A DNA stretch of 31,758 nucleotides. Origin: an uncultured Clostridium sp. (GTDB lineage Bacteria; Bacillota_A; Clostridia; TANB77; CAG-508). Each line of letters opens with the position of its first letter. Position 1 is the stretch's first letter. The notes beneath the pieces were generated by a model. It was given only the letters and a program-made list of their open reading frames with translations. It did no database searches and was not told where the DNA came from. The stretch covers positions 1 through 31,758 of the forward strand of contig CAKNIU010000011.1 of assembly GCA_930980675.1 (NCBI GenBank), written 5' to 3'. Positions 15,085-22,214 of the stretch are shown piece after piece. Both the position numbers and the translations under genes were made by a program.

Positions 15085-15982
15085 ATGTGATATTGTTAAG
15101 GACTTATTAAATGGCTATGATGAAGGAACTTTGTCTGAAGCATCGAAAAAATTTGTAGAAAATCATTTGGCTGGGTGTGAAAGTTGTAAACAAATTTTAA
15201 ATAAAATAAAAATTCAAAATAATGATGCATCAATACAAGAAATTGATTACTTAAAAAAGATAAGAAAAAAGATAAGCATAAAGAATTTTATAACAATTGT
15301 TTTAAGTATTATAATTTTACTTTTAATATTATTAGATGTATTATTATTTTATAATTATTATAAAAAGATGAGTATTATTAATCAAAATAATGCTATTATT
15401 AGCAGTTTGAAATTAAATGTAGAAAAGTATGAAAATTTGGATAATTATAGTTATACGTTAACATTTTCATCAAATCCACAAAGCATTACTAAATACTATG
15501 TGCTTGGAAAATCATTTGCATCAGAAAAAGTAAGTTATACAGACGAAGGAAAAGAGATATATGCGTATGCATATTATCCAGGGATTGATGACGACATAAT
15601 TTATGTAAATAATAATGGTCAAAAATTAATATCTATATATGAAGAAAACAACTCCTACTTATTTGATGTTTCACCTTGTAAGCTAACGTATCTTGGTAAT
15701 ATGGTTTATAATCAAGAAATAGTTGAAATAGAAGATGATACACCTGATAAAAACTATTATACTATAACTTCTACATATGATGTATATGCATATAATGCAT
15801 ATAAAGATCATAGAAAATATATCGCGGAAAAAGATACTGGAATAATTGTAAAAGCTATTTCTGATAATTTTACATATAGCATAGAGTATGAGATAGGAAA
15901 TGTTACAAATGAAGATATTGATAGAATTGCAAACATTTTGAATGTAGATGAAAATACTACTCTTAGGGAATATTTAGATTGA
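15071..15982 (+). CDS. Zinc-finger anti-sigma factor, membrane-anchored
   Basis: The N-terminal anti-sigma zinc finger is seen as CDIVKDLLNGYDEGTLSEAS followed by HLAGCESCK (the HxxxCxxC zinc site). One membrane helix lies near residues 73-95 (FITIVLSIIILLLILLDVLL). An extracytoplasmic domain of about 200 residues follows, rich in Tyr and strands, with no recognised fold. It would hold the sigma factor at the membrane until an outside signal acts on the external domain. ATG 15074 is an equally good start behind AAAGGAGGG. After the stop, 15983-16080 shows only TTGTAAC at 16027-16033. Confidence 0.87.
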   Translation: MMKNECDIVKDLLNGYDEGTLSEASKKFVENHLAGCESCKQILNKIKIQNNDASIQEIDYLKKIRKKISIKNFITIVLSIIILLLILLDVLLFYNYYKKMSIINQNNAIISSLKLNVEKYENLDNYSYTLTFSSNPQSITKYYVLGKSFASEKVSYTDEGKEIYAYAYYPGIDDDIIYVNNNGQKLISIYEENNSYLFDVSPCKLTYLGNMVYNQEIVEIEDDTPDKNYYTITSTYDVYAYNAYKDHRKYIAEKDTGIIVKAISDNFTYSIEYEIGNVTNEDIDRIANILNVDENTTLREYLD

Positions 15983-16081
15983 AAAATATTATTGAAGCGT
16001 TAAGCTAAAATAATAATAGCTGTAAATTGTAACGAAGCTTTTATACATTTATAGAATATTTTCAAATATTTAAAATTGGTA

Positions 16082-16110
16082 TTGACATAATATTTAATAA
16101 TTGATATAAT
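16082..16110 (+). promoter_or_regulatory. Consensus promoter of the mini-ORF/radical SAM operon
   Basis: TTGACA at 16082-16087, exactly 17 bases, then TATAAT at 16105-16110 with TG one base upstream (extended -10). Both hexamers are perfect, the strongest promoter in the window. The start would be near 16117, giving a leader of about 219 bases before the radical SAM gene. This lies in the 353-base gap at 15983-16335, which also holds the mini-ORF and hairpin. Confidence 0.85.
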
Positions 16111-16236
16111 TTCATTGTTACTTGATAGAAAAAATCTAATTTTTAGCTTTAATTAAGCTGAATTAGTTCTTTCAAATGTATTAGTTACTGCTTTGTCAGT
16201 ATTCTAATAAATACATCATTTAAGGGGGATTGCATC

Positions 16237-16263
16237 ATGGATATGCGTACTGCGGGTAACTAA
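16237..16263 (+). CDS. Eight-codon mini-ORF MDMRTAGN (leader peptide or ultra-short precursor)
   Basis: ATG at 16237 follows AAGGGGG (16222-16228) at the ideal spacing of eight bases and reads MDMRTAGN, then TAA 16261-16263. Its RBS is among the best in the window, while the codons CGT, GCG, GGT and AAC are uncommon in this AT-rich genome. It sits between a perfect promoter and a 13-bp hairpin, ahead of a radical SAM operon. The internal MRTAGN resembles the known microcin C7 precursor MRTGNAN, which also ends in Asn, but no MccB (ThiF-like) enzyme is present. It could be a peptide substrate, a translated attenuator, or part of a structured RNA. Confidence 0.5.
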   Translation: MDMRTAGN

Positions 16264-16276
16264 TCAAATGAACGTG

Positions 16277-16306
16277 ATGGCTAATCTACATTTGTGGATT
16301 AGCCAT
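16277..16306 (+). promoter_or_regulatory. Hairpin between mini-ORF and radical SAM gene
   Basis: ATGGCTAATCTAC (16277-16289) pairs with GTGGATTAGCCAT (16294-16306, one T-G pair) around an ATTT loop. There is no T tract, so it is at best a partial terminator. It could also protect the downstream mRNA or act as a processing site. Confidence 0.7.
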
Positions 16307-16335
16307 TACTATTATTAAAAAAGGAGGACTTTTAT

Positions 16336-17532
16336 ATGTTAAGTAAAAACTACACATCTGTACGGCTTGAGGTTACATCTCATTGTAATTTGAATTGTGA
16401 ATATTGTCATAATTCAGAATATAGCAATCGAGATAATGATATGTCCACTGAGGAAATATTACAATTAATTGCAAATCTTAAAAAACGGTATGATATTAAT
16501 AAAATTCTTATTACTGGGGGAGAACCTCTAGTAAATCCTGACGTTTCCAAAATCATTCAATTCATTACACAGCTTGGAATCAAAGCTGATATGGTAACTA
16601 ATGCAACGTTATTAACACCTAAGTTAGCAATTGAATTGGAAAAAGCAGGATTAAAAAGGATTAGAATTAGTATTGATGATGTACAAAAAGGAACATCTTT
16701 GAGGGGAGAATTTGAGCCTAACTTTTTATGGGAAAAGGCAAGAATGATTACTAATTGTACCTCAATAGAAGTATGCATTCATACTGTATGTTCTCCTAGC
16801 AATGTAAATCAGCTTTTTGAAGTGTATAAAAAGGTGATTGAAGTTGGAGCTAGAAGATGGAGAGTCTTCGATATAGGTTTTCAAGGCAATGTACTAAAGA
16901 ATTTAAATAAATTTAAGCTTGAGGAATATTACCAAAACATTATTGATTCAAGTAAAAAGATTATTAAAGATTATCTTGAAAATGGATATAAAACCGTTTT
17001 AGATATCGAAATTAATAATATTTTTAGAACAATTATGTTAGAAATGCAACCTTCTTTAAGCTATGATATTAATAGTGCATTACAAAGAAGATTAGAATTA
17101 TCACCTTGTGATTATGTAGCAGATCATCAAATTTCCATTCGTAGTGATGGAACAGCAACATTATGCCAATATTTCCATAACACAATATTTGATTTTAAAA
17201 AATTCAATTATGATGCTATTGAAACTGTAAGGAATGCTAGGATGGTTGATGAATATGAAATTTTAATGAAAGATTTGGATTACTGCTCAAGATGTAAATA
17301 TTGTTTGGTTTGCAATAGTGGATGTAGAGCTAGGGCAAAATTTTTAACTGGTAGTATTAAAGATGCAGATCCAGGAGCTTGTTATTTAACTAAAATGGTC
17401 CATAAAGAAATCATTCCTTTATTACCATTAAATACACAAAAAGCATATAATCTTTGCCTGAACGAAAAAGGAACTCCACCTAAATATACTATCACTGATC
17501 TTGAAACATTTTTAAAAGAAAAAGGGCTGTGA
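16336..17532 (+). CDS. Radical SAM/SPASM-like enzyme
   Basis: A 398-residue cytosolic enzyme. The SAM-binding 4Fe-4S motif is CNLNCEYC at residues 17-24, followed by the GGEP SAM-binding loop (ILITGGEPLVNPD). The C-terminal part has a SPASM-like cysteine set: CDYVADHQISIRSDGTATLC, then CSRCKYCLVCNSGCRARA and a final GACYLTK, enough for auxiliary clusters. Such enzymes often modify ribosomal peptides or small enzymes by radical chemistry, but metabolite-modifying members exist. AAAGGAGG precedes the ATG. It heads an operon with a TIM-barrel and a GNAT protein. The substrate is unknown; the 8-residue peptide just upstream is one candidate. Confidence 0.9.
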   Translation: MLSKNYTSVRLEVTSHCNLNCEYCHNSEYSNRDNDMSTEEILQLIANLKKRYDINKILITGGEPLVNPDVSKIIQFITQLGIKADMVTNATLLTPKLAIELEKAGLKRIRISIDDVQKGTSLRGEFEPNFLWEKARMITNCTSIEVCIHTVCSPSNVNQLFEVYKKVIEVGARRWRVFDIGFQGNVLKNLNKFKLEEYYQNIIDSSKKIIKDYLENGYKTVLDIEINNIFRTIMLEMQPSLSYDINSALQRRLELSPCDYVADHQISIRSDGTATLCQYFHNTIFDFKKFNYDAIETVRNARMVDEYEILMKDLDYCSRCKYCLVCNSGCRARAKFLTGSIKDADPGACYLTKMVHKEIIPLLPLNTQKAYNLCLNEKGTPPKYTITDLETFLKEKGL

Positions 17533-17534
17533 AA

Positions 17535-18296
17535 ATGATAGGTTTTAGGTTGCCAAGGGAAATGATATGTGAAACTCTATTACAAGATTACTTTAAAAAC
17601 TTTGACTTTTTAGAAATAAAGATAGGTGATAGCATATCAGACAGTGAATTAGAAGAGTTAATAAGACTGTTGTTGAAAGATACTAAATTTGCAAAATTTT
17701 CATTACATTTACCTAAGAATTCACTATATGATTTAGAACAATATGAAACTTGCATAAAAATTCTCAAAAGAATTGCAAAATACAAAATAAAACAAATAAA
17801 TTTAGTTGTTCATTTTGTATTTTATGATTCTACAATTATAAAGAGAATAGTATATCTTGTTTCTATTTTAAAGGAGCAAGAAACTTTATTAATTGAAAAT
17901 ATATGCCAGTTTTCAAAAAATAATAAATATATAAGTGAATTAGAAGATGCATTGAAAATCGTTGATTCATTAAACCTTGGATTTTGTATGGATTGGGGAC
18001 ATTATCTTTTTGGAACTTCTAAAGAAGGTGTTGAACAAGGAAAAGCAATTGATATACTATTAAATCATACAGAATTAATAAAAAAAATAAGGGAGTTACA
18101 TATTCATGATTTTAATCAGCAAAGGGATCATTTGACCATTGGAACTGGTAATATGAAAATTGATTTAATTTTTAAAAAGCTTTCTATTAACGTTCCAGTA
18201 ATCATCGAAACAACTGTTAAAAACCCAAAAAAAGATGGAATAGACCAAGTTATGAGCATACAAACTGCAAGGAGTAAGGCTTATGCAAATTCATAA
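17535..18296 (+). CDS. Xylose isomerase-like TIM-barrel protein
   Basis: I start at ATG 17535 behind AAAGGG, two bases after the radical SAM stop; GTG 17529 would overlap that stop but sits too close to the RBS. The 253-residue protein has strand-end motifs of the AP endonuclease 2/sugar isomerase barrel: SLHLPK, LVVHFVF, LLIENI, GFCMDWGHYLFG, LHIHDFNQQRDHLTIGTGNM and VIIETTV. The His, Glu and Asp residues make a plausible divalent-metal site. Family members isomerise or epimerise sugars or cut DNA; the substrate here is unknown. Tight linkage on both sides implies a shared pathway with the radical SAM enzyme. Confidence 0.82.
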   Translation: MIGFRLPREMICETLLQDYFKNFDFLEIKIGDSISDSELEELIRLLLKDTKFAKFSLHLPKNSLYDLEQYETCIKILKRIAKYKIKQINLVVHFVFYDSTIIKRIVYLVSILKEQETLLIENICQFSKNNKYISELEDALKIVDSLNLGFCMDWGHYLFGTSKEGVEQGKAIDILLNHTELIKKIRELHIHDFNQQRDHLTIGTGNMKIDLIFKKLSINVPVIIETTVKNPKKDGIDQVMSIQTARSKAYANS

Positions 18297-18975
18297 AATT
18301 GAATCAATAGAAACAATCCTCAAATTGCACAAAAATATTTTCGGAAAGGAGTTTCCTATAAACAGTTATTATAAGAAGAAAGAAAAAGATGATTTATTGA
18401 TTTTTGTATATGAGGAGGGGAAAATTTTAATTGGTTATAGCATCGTAGTTGCACAAACATCACTTTCAAATTTATATGCTTGGTATGGAGGTGTTTTGCC
18501 GTCATTTCAAAATCAAGGGATTACTAGAATATTTCTTCAATATTTAATTGAATATGCGAGAGTGCATAAATTTAATTCCATAACTCTTGCCAGTTCTAAT
18601 CTGAGACCACATATGTTACGATTGGCTATAAAATTAGGGTTTGACATTGTGGATATAAAGAAGAGAACAGAAGGAGAAGGAAATAAAATTTATTTTAGGC
18701 TTGAAATTAAGCCTGAAAGTACAGAGTCTATTTCTTTAAAAGATTTTGAAAAATCAGAATGTTTTACAGAATTAGAAAAGATTGCTGTTAAACAATTTAA
18801 AAGTAACTGTAGTTTGGTTTATGTATTAAATCCATTTGCAAAACCACTTAGATATTTTATCATGTATCATAATAGTTTTGCAAAGCAACCACAAATTATT
18901 GTGATAGGAGGCAATGTTGAAAATAAAGAACAGTTAAAAAAAGAATACAAAGGGACGATAGTTTTTAAAGAATAA
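18283..18975 (+). CDS. GNAT acetyltransferase with C-terminal extension
   Basis: A 230-residue protein overlapping the TIM-barrel gene by 14 bases, with AAGGAG before the ATG. Residues 1-145 form a GNAT fold: ILIGYSIV, LYAWYGGVLPSFQNQGITRI (the acetyl-CoA loop, Q-N-Q-G-I), and the C-terminal MLRLAIKLGFDIVDIKKR. The last 85 residues or so (from about SLKDFEKSECF) are not recognised and may be a substrate or partner domain. It is the last gene before a strong terminator, so it belongs to the three-enzyme operon. The target is unknown. Confidence 0.82.
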   Translation: MQIHKIESIETILKLHKNIFGKEFPINSYYKKKEKDDLLIFVYEEGKILIGYSIVVAQTSLSNLYAWYGGVLPSFQNQGITRIFLQYLIEYARVHKFNSITLASSNLRPHMLRLAIKLGFDIVDIKKRTEGEGNKIYFRLEIKPESTESISLKDFEKSECFTELEKIAVKQFKSNCSLVYVLNPFAKPLRYFIMYHNSFAKQPQIIVIGGNVENKEQLKKEYKGTIVFKE

Positions 18976-18988
18976 CATATAATATGTC

Positions 18989-19026
18989 AAAATAAGTAGC
19001 AATGCTATTGCATTGCTACTTATTTT
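18989..19026 (+). terminator. Strong intrinsic terminator of the radical SAM operon
   Basis: A perfect 16-bp stem, AAAATAAGTAGCAATG with CATTGCTACTTATTTT, with a six-base loop and a T-rich tail. Confidence 0.92.
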
Positions 19027-19054
19027 TATGCTAGAATAAAATAAAGGAGGGATT

Positions 19055-19679
19055 ATGGATAATTATACTATTTTATATTTGATAAGACATTCATTACAAT
19101 TAAAAGAACTTGAAAATATAATAACTGATGAGAGTTCTCAACTTAAAAACGAAAAAATAATATTATCATGCGAAGGTGAAAAAAAAGCTGAAAAGCTTAG
19201 TAAAAATGAGGAACTAAAGAATATTTCAGAAATTTGGAGTAGCTCTTATGTTAGAGCTATGTCTACCGCTAAATATATAGCACAAAAAAATAATATATTG
19301 CTAAATATTGATCAAAGACTAAATGAAAGAAAATTACGGTAATTTAAATGAATTAAAAGAGCTTGGACAATACAAAAAGAGAGCTTATACAATTGAGCAA
19401 ATTCATGATCCTAATTTAAAATGCAAAGATGGAGAAAGCATGAAGGAAGTTCAAGTAAGAATGGAAAAAAGTATATTTGAAATTTTGAAAAAAAATTGTG
19501 GCAAAAAAGTTGTTGTAGTAAGCCACGGTGCAGCTATAAAATTTTTTTTAATAAAATGGTGCAAATTAAATAATGATAAATTATATTATAACAAAAAAGA
19601 GATAAAAGTTAATTCCCCTGGGATAATTAAAGTTAAATTTTTAAAAAATGAGCTACATAGTATTGAAACTATATGCTAA
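19055..19679 (+). pseudogene. Histidine phosphatase (phosphoglycerate mutase-like), single-base frameshift
   Basis: The first frame (19055-19342) has the catalytic start YLIRHSLQ (histidine near residue 11) and WSSSYVRAMSTAKYI, then stops right after LNERKLR. The second frame continues as GNLNELKELGQYKKRAY and holds the other catalytic histidine in VVVSHGAAIKFF. Skipping one base, C at 19337, joins them as LNERKLGNLNELKELG, which reads as one family member of about 207 residues. Neither half alone has the full active site. I infer a recent frameshift or a sequence error; a programmed shift at the rare codon CGG before TAA is less likely. AAAGGAGG precedes the start. Confidence 0.75.
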
Positions 19680-19717
19680 AAAGTATCAATTAGCCAATAG
19701 GTTAATTGATACTTTTT
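19678..19717. terminator. Bidirectional terminator between convergent genes
   Basis: AAAAAGTATCAATTA (19678-19692) pairs with TAATTGATACTTTTT (19703-19717). A and T runs flank both sides, so it can serve the phosphatase gene and iorB. Confidence 0.88.
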
Positions 19718-19728
19718 TAAAGTAGATT

Positions 19729-20226
19729 TTATTTAACTCCTAGTAAAAATGAAAGATAGTTATATTTATCAGTAATAAAATTTTTCCAAGGAAGATATGA
19801 AAGTCCTAATATTTTTACCAAATGTCCAATAATAATCATATTTGAAGTTTTCAATGGTAAATTATATTTCTTTATTTTTGATTGTAAATCAATACGGATT
19901 ATTTCTTTCGACATATTAGCACCTTCTGTAAATGGTGCTAATATTTTACCAGAAGAATTTAAGCGATCATCAAAATGTTTGTATTCATTACCATCAAAAT
20001 CCACAATATAATCTGCACATTCAATAATCGGTGAATAAATTGCTTCTGTCCCATATCTTACTTCGGAAATGACACTACCACCACGTCGCGAAATTCCATG
20101 AATATCCGAGGATATTATATTATAATCAGTAGATTCAAATAATGTGGTACAGAAAATTGAACTAGCATATAAAACTCCATTTCCGCCTTTTCCACAGAAG
20201 ATGATATTGTTAATCAAATTATCCAC
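19729..20226 (-). CDS. iorB: Indolepyruvate:ferredoxin oxidoreductase beta subunit
   Basis: A 165-residue protein of the 2-oxoacid oxidoreductase gamma/IorB family. It starts with the dinucleotide-like loop FCGKGGNGVLYASSIF. It then has the conserved SSDIHGISRRGGSVISEVRY and YSPIIECADYIVDFD. It is somewhat shorter than the usual 190 or so residues. It overlaps iorA by eight bases and is translated after it. With IorA it would oxidatively decarboxylate arylpyruvates from aromatic amino acids to aryl-acetyl-CoA in anaerobes. Confidence 0.88.
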   Translation of the reverse strand: MDNLINNIIFCGKGGNGVLYASSIFCTTLFESTDYNIISSDIHGISRRGGSVISEVRYGTEAIYSPIIECADYIVDFDGNEYKHFDDRLNSSGKILAPFTEGANMSKEIIRIDLQSKIKKYNLPLKTSNMIIIGHLVKILGLSYLPWKNFITDKYNYLSFLLGVK

Positions 20227-21790
20227 GACCTTTCAAAATGCATTTTCCTTTTGCTATTAATACAACTAAAGAGTTTTGAGATATTGCCCATTCTAATGAA
20301 TTAGTAGTCTCAATTAATGAGAATGGATTGAATTCTCTGATGTTTTCTATGTTTAAAGCTTGCAATAATTTAAAGATATCTATTGGTTTAGAATAATCAT
20401 TTTGAAGTGTTTTGCCTGTTCCTGGATTGTCTTGTAATCCAGTCATTGATGTACTTTTATTATCAAGTACTACAAGAATAGGATTACTCTTGTTATATAT
20501 AACATTTATAAGACTTGTTATACCAGAATGAAAGAAAGTAGAATCTCCCATAATTCCAATCACTCTCCTTTGGCTAATTCCTTGAATTGATAATGCTTTT
20601 TGAATTCCATGCGCAATTGAAAAACCACCTCCCATACAAATAGCAATATCTTTTACATAATACGGTTCACCACCACTCATAGAATAACAACCAATATCAC
20701 TGCTAATAATTAAATTTTTGTAATTGGATAATACTTTAAAAAAAATATTGTAAAAGCAACCATCGCAAAAAGCCTTGGATTTATTTTTATTAGTAGCAAC
20801 ATAATTTGATTTATTCATAAAAGAGAAGTGAGAAGGAATATTAAACGCATTACGTATAATTTGAGGAGTTAAATCCATTACTTTTGGGACGATTTTTTTG
20901 CCAATGCAACTAATTCCAAAAGCTAATATTTGTTCTTCTATAAAAGGATCTAATTCTTCAATTACATATAAATTCTTTACATTGCCAAGGAAACGTTTAA
21001 TAGTATCATAGGAAATTGGATAAACCATATTTAATTTCAATATAGATACAGAGTTACCAAAAACTTCTTTAACATAATTATAACACACGCCAGAAGTTAT
21101 AATCCCTATATCACTATTATTATTTTCTTCTTCAACTAACGGATAATTATTAGTGTTTTTAGCAATATCCAATAGTTTTTGCTCTAGAACTATATGAAGT
21201 CTTCGTGAAATACTAGGGATAGGGTCGAATCTTTTTTCCTTATTGATAGGAAGAAAATTTGCCGTTCTATTTTCGTTAATATAGACTATTGATTTGGAGT
21301 GACAAATGCGAGTTGTTAGCCGAATGAAAATAGGGATTTTATAAGACTCGCTTATTATGAAAGCTAGTTTTACAAAATCAAAACATTCTTGTGAATTCGA
21401 AGGCTCTAACATCGGAATTTTAGCAAACTTAGAATAATTCCTATTATCTTGTTCATTTTGTGAAGAGTAAATACCAGGATCGTCGGCTGAAACAATAATG
21501 AGTCCAGCATTAACTCCTGTATAAGCAAGAGTAAATATCGGGTCAGAAGCCACGTTAACTCCTACGTGTTTCATTGCAACTAGAGAACGAAATCCAGCAT
21601 AAGAAGCCCCTATTGCAGACTCAACAGCTACCTTTTCATTTGGAGCCCATTCTGAATACAGACCTTTAAGTTTAGCTATATTTTCTAGAATTTCAGTACT
21701 TGGAGTACCAGGATATCCAGATGCAAATTGACCACCATAAATAAAAAAGCCATAAGCAATAGCTTCATTACCTGTAAAAAATTTTTTCAT
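20219..21790 (-). CDS. iorA: Indolepyruvate:ferredoxin oxidoreductase alpha subunit lacking the ferredoxin domain
   Basis: I choose ATG 21790, behind GGGAG, over GTG 21799. The 523-residue protein starts MKKFFTGNEAIAYG and continues FASGYPGTPSTEI (the pyrimidine-binding domain). CDGCFYNIFF opens the TPP-binding domain, with GDSTFFHSGITSLINVIY and LDNKSTSMTG as the TPP/Mg motif. Usual IorA proteins run on to about 580-630 residues with two 4Fe-4S clusters (CxxCxxCxxxC twice). Here the protein stops at KGKCILKGRG, where that domain would begin. The gene overlaps iorB, so the short form seems settled rather than a random break. Electron transfer would need another carrier. Confidence 0.88.
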   Translation of the reverse strand: MKKFFTGNEAIAYGFFIYGGQFASGYPGTPSTEILENIAKLKGLYSEWAPNEKVAVESAIGASYAGFRSLVAMKHVGVNVASDPIFTLAYTGVNAGLIIVSADDPGIYSSQNEQDNRNYSKFAKIPMLEPSNSQECFDFVKLAFIISESYKIPIFIRLTTRICHSKSIVYINENRTANFLPINKEKRFDPIPSISRRLHIVLEQKLLDIAKNTNNYPLVEEENNNSDIGIITSGVCYNYVKEVFGNSVSILKLNMVYPISYDTIKRFLGNVKNLYVIEELDPFIEEQILAFGISCIGKKIVPKVMDLTPQIIRNAFNIPSHFSFMNKSNYVATNKNKSKAFCDGCFYNIFFKVLSNYKNLIISSDIGCYSMSGGEPYYVKDIAICMGGGFSIAHGIQKALSIQGISQRRVIGIMGDSTFFHSGITSLINVIYNKSNPILVVLDNKSTSMTGLQDNPGTGKTLQNDYSKPIDIFKLLQALNIENIREFNPFSLIETTNSLEWAISQNSLVVLIAKGKCILKGRG

Positions 21791-21908
21791 AAATTTCACT
21801 CCCTATTTCAAATATTAAATCATTTTCATATATATAGAAATTAAATAAAACCCCTCCTTTTTACAAAATAGTTATTTTGCAAATGATTATAATACTTGCA
21901 ATAAATAA

Positions 21909-21937
21909 ATTATATTATAAATTCGAAATTATGTCAA
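21909..21937 (-). promoter_or_regulatory. Promoter of iorAB
   Basis: On the minus strand: TTGACA (21937-21932), a 17-base spacer and TATAAT (21914-21909), both perfect. The leader of about 110 bases holds the palindrome CAAAATA-GT-TATTTTG near 21864-21879, a possible operator, and an AAGGAGGGG with no start codon at a useful distance. Confidence 0.75.
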
Positions 21938-21952
21938 ATTTTATTATAATAC

Positions 21953-21982
21953 TTTACATTTCAATTAGATAAATGATATAAT
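21953..21982 (+). promoter_or_regulatory. Promoter of ldh
   Basis: TTTACA at 21953-21958, an 18-base spacer and TATAAT at 21977-21982 with an extended -10 TGA. The start would be near 21989, so the repeats at 22020-22192 lie in a leader of about 225 bases. Confidence 0.6.
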
Positions 21983-22019
21983 AATATTCGCTTGAATATT
22001 GACAAAAAAATTGCCAATA

Positions 22020-22192
22020 ATAAGAAAAGTGGCTTCGCCACATGCCACGAGCTTCGCTCGGGCTGCCTAAAGTAACTTTATCTTGAAATATAGGCAAAAT
22101 CTTCGGTTTTTCCTATATTATAAGAAAAGTAGCTTTGCTAAATATCACGAGTATTACTCGGTTAGCAAAGAAACTTTTTATTGAAATATTCA
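22020..22192. repeat. Tandem pair of hairpin repeats in the ldh leader
   Basis: Copy 1 begins TAAGAAAAGTGGCTTCGCCA near 22020 and copy 2 begins TAAGAAAAGTAGCTTTGCTA at 22120. Both continue with a CGAG...CTCG hairpin and end near TTGAAATAT. Between them is a stem AATATAGG (22087-22094) with CCTATATT (22112-22119), capped by a cUUCGg tetraloop. Copy 1 is rich in GC, copy 2 in AT. The remainder of the gap at 21791-22214 holds the two divergent promoters. Confidence 0.75.
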
Positions 22193-22214
22193 AATATGAT
22201 TGGAGGTAATTTTT

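Noticed and set aside
16237..16263. Calling the mini-ORF a microcin C precursor
   Set aside because: The similarity to MRTGNAN is short and no ThiF-like MccB, MccC exporter or immunity gene is nearby; kept only as a comparison.
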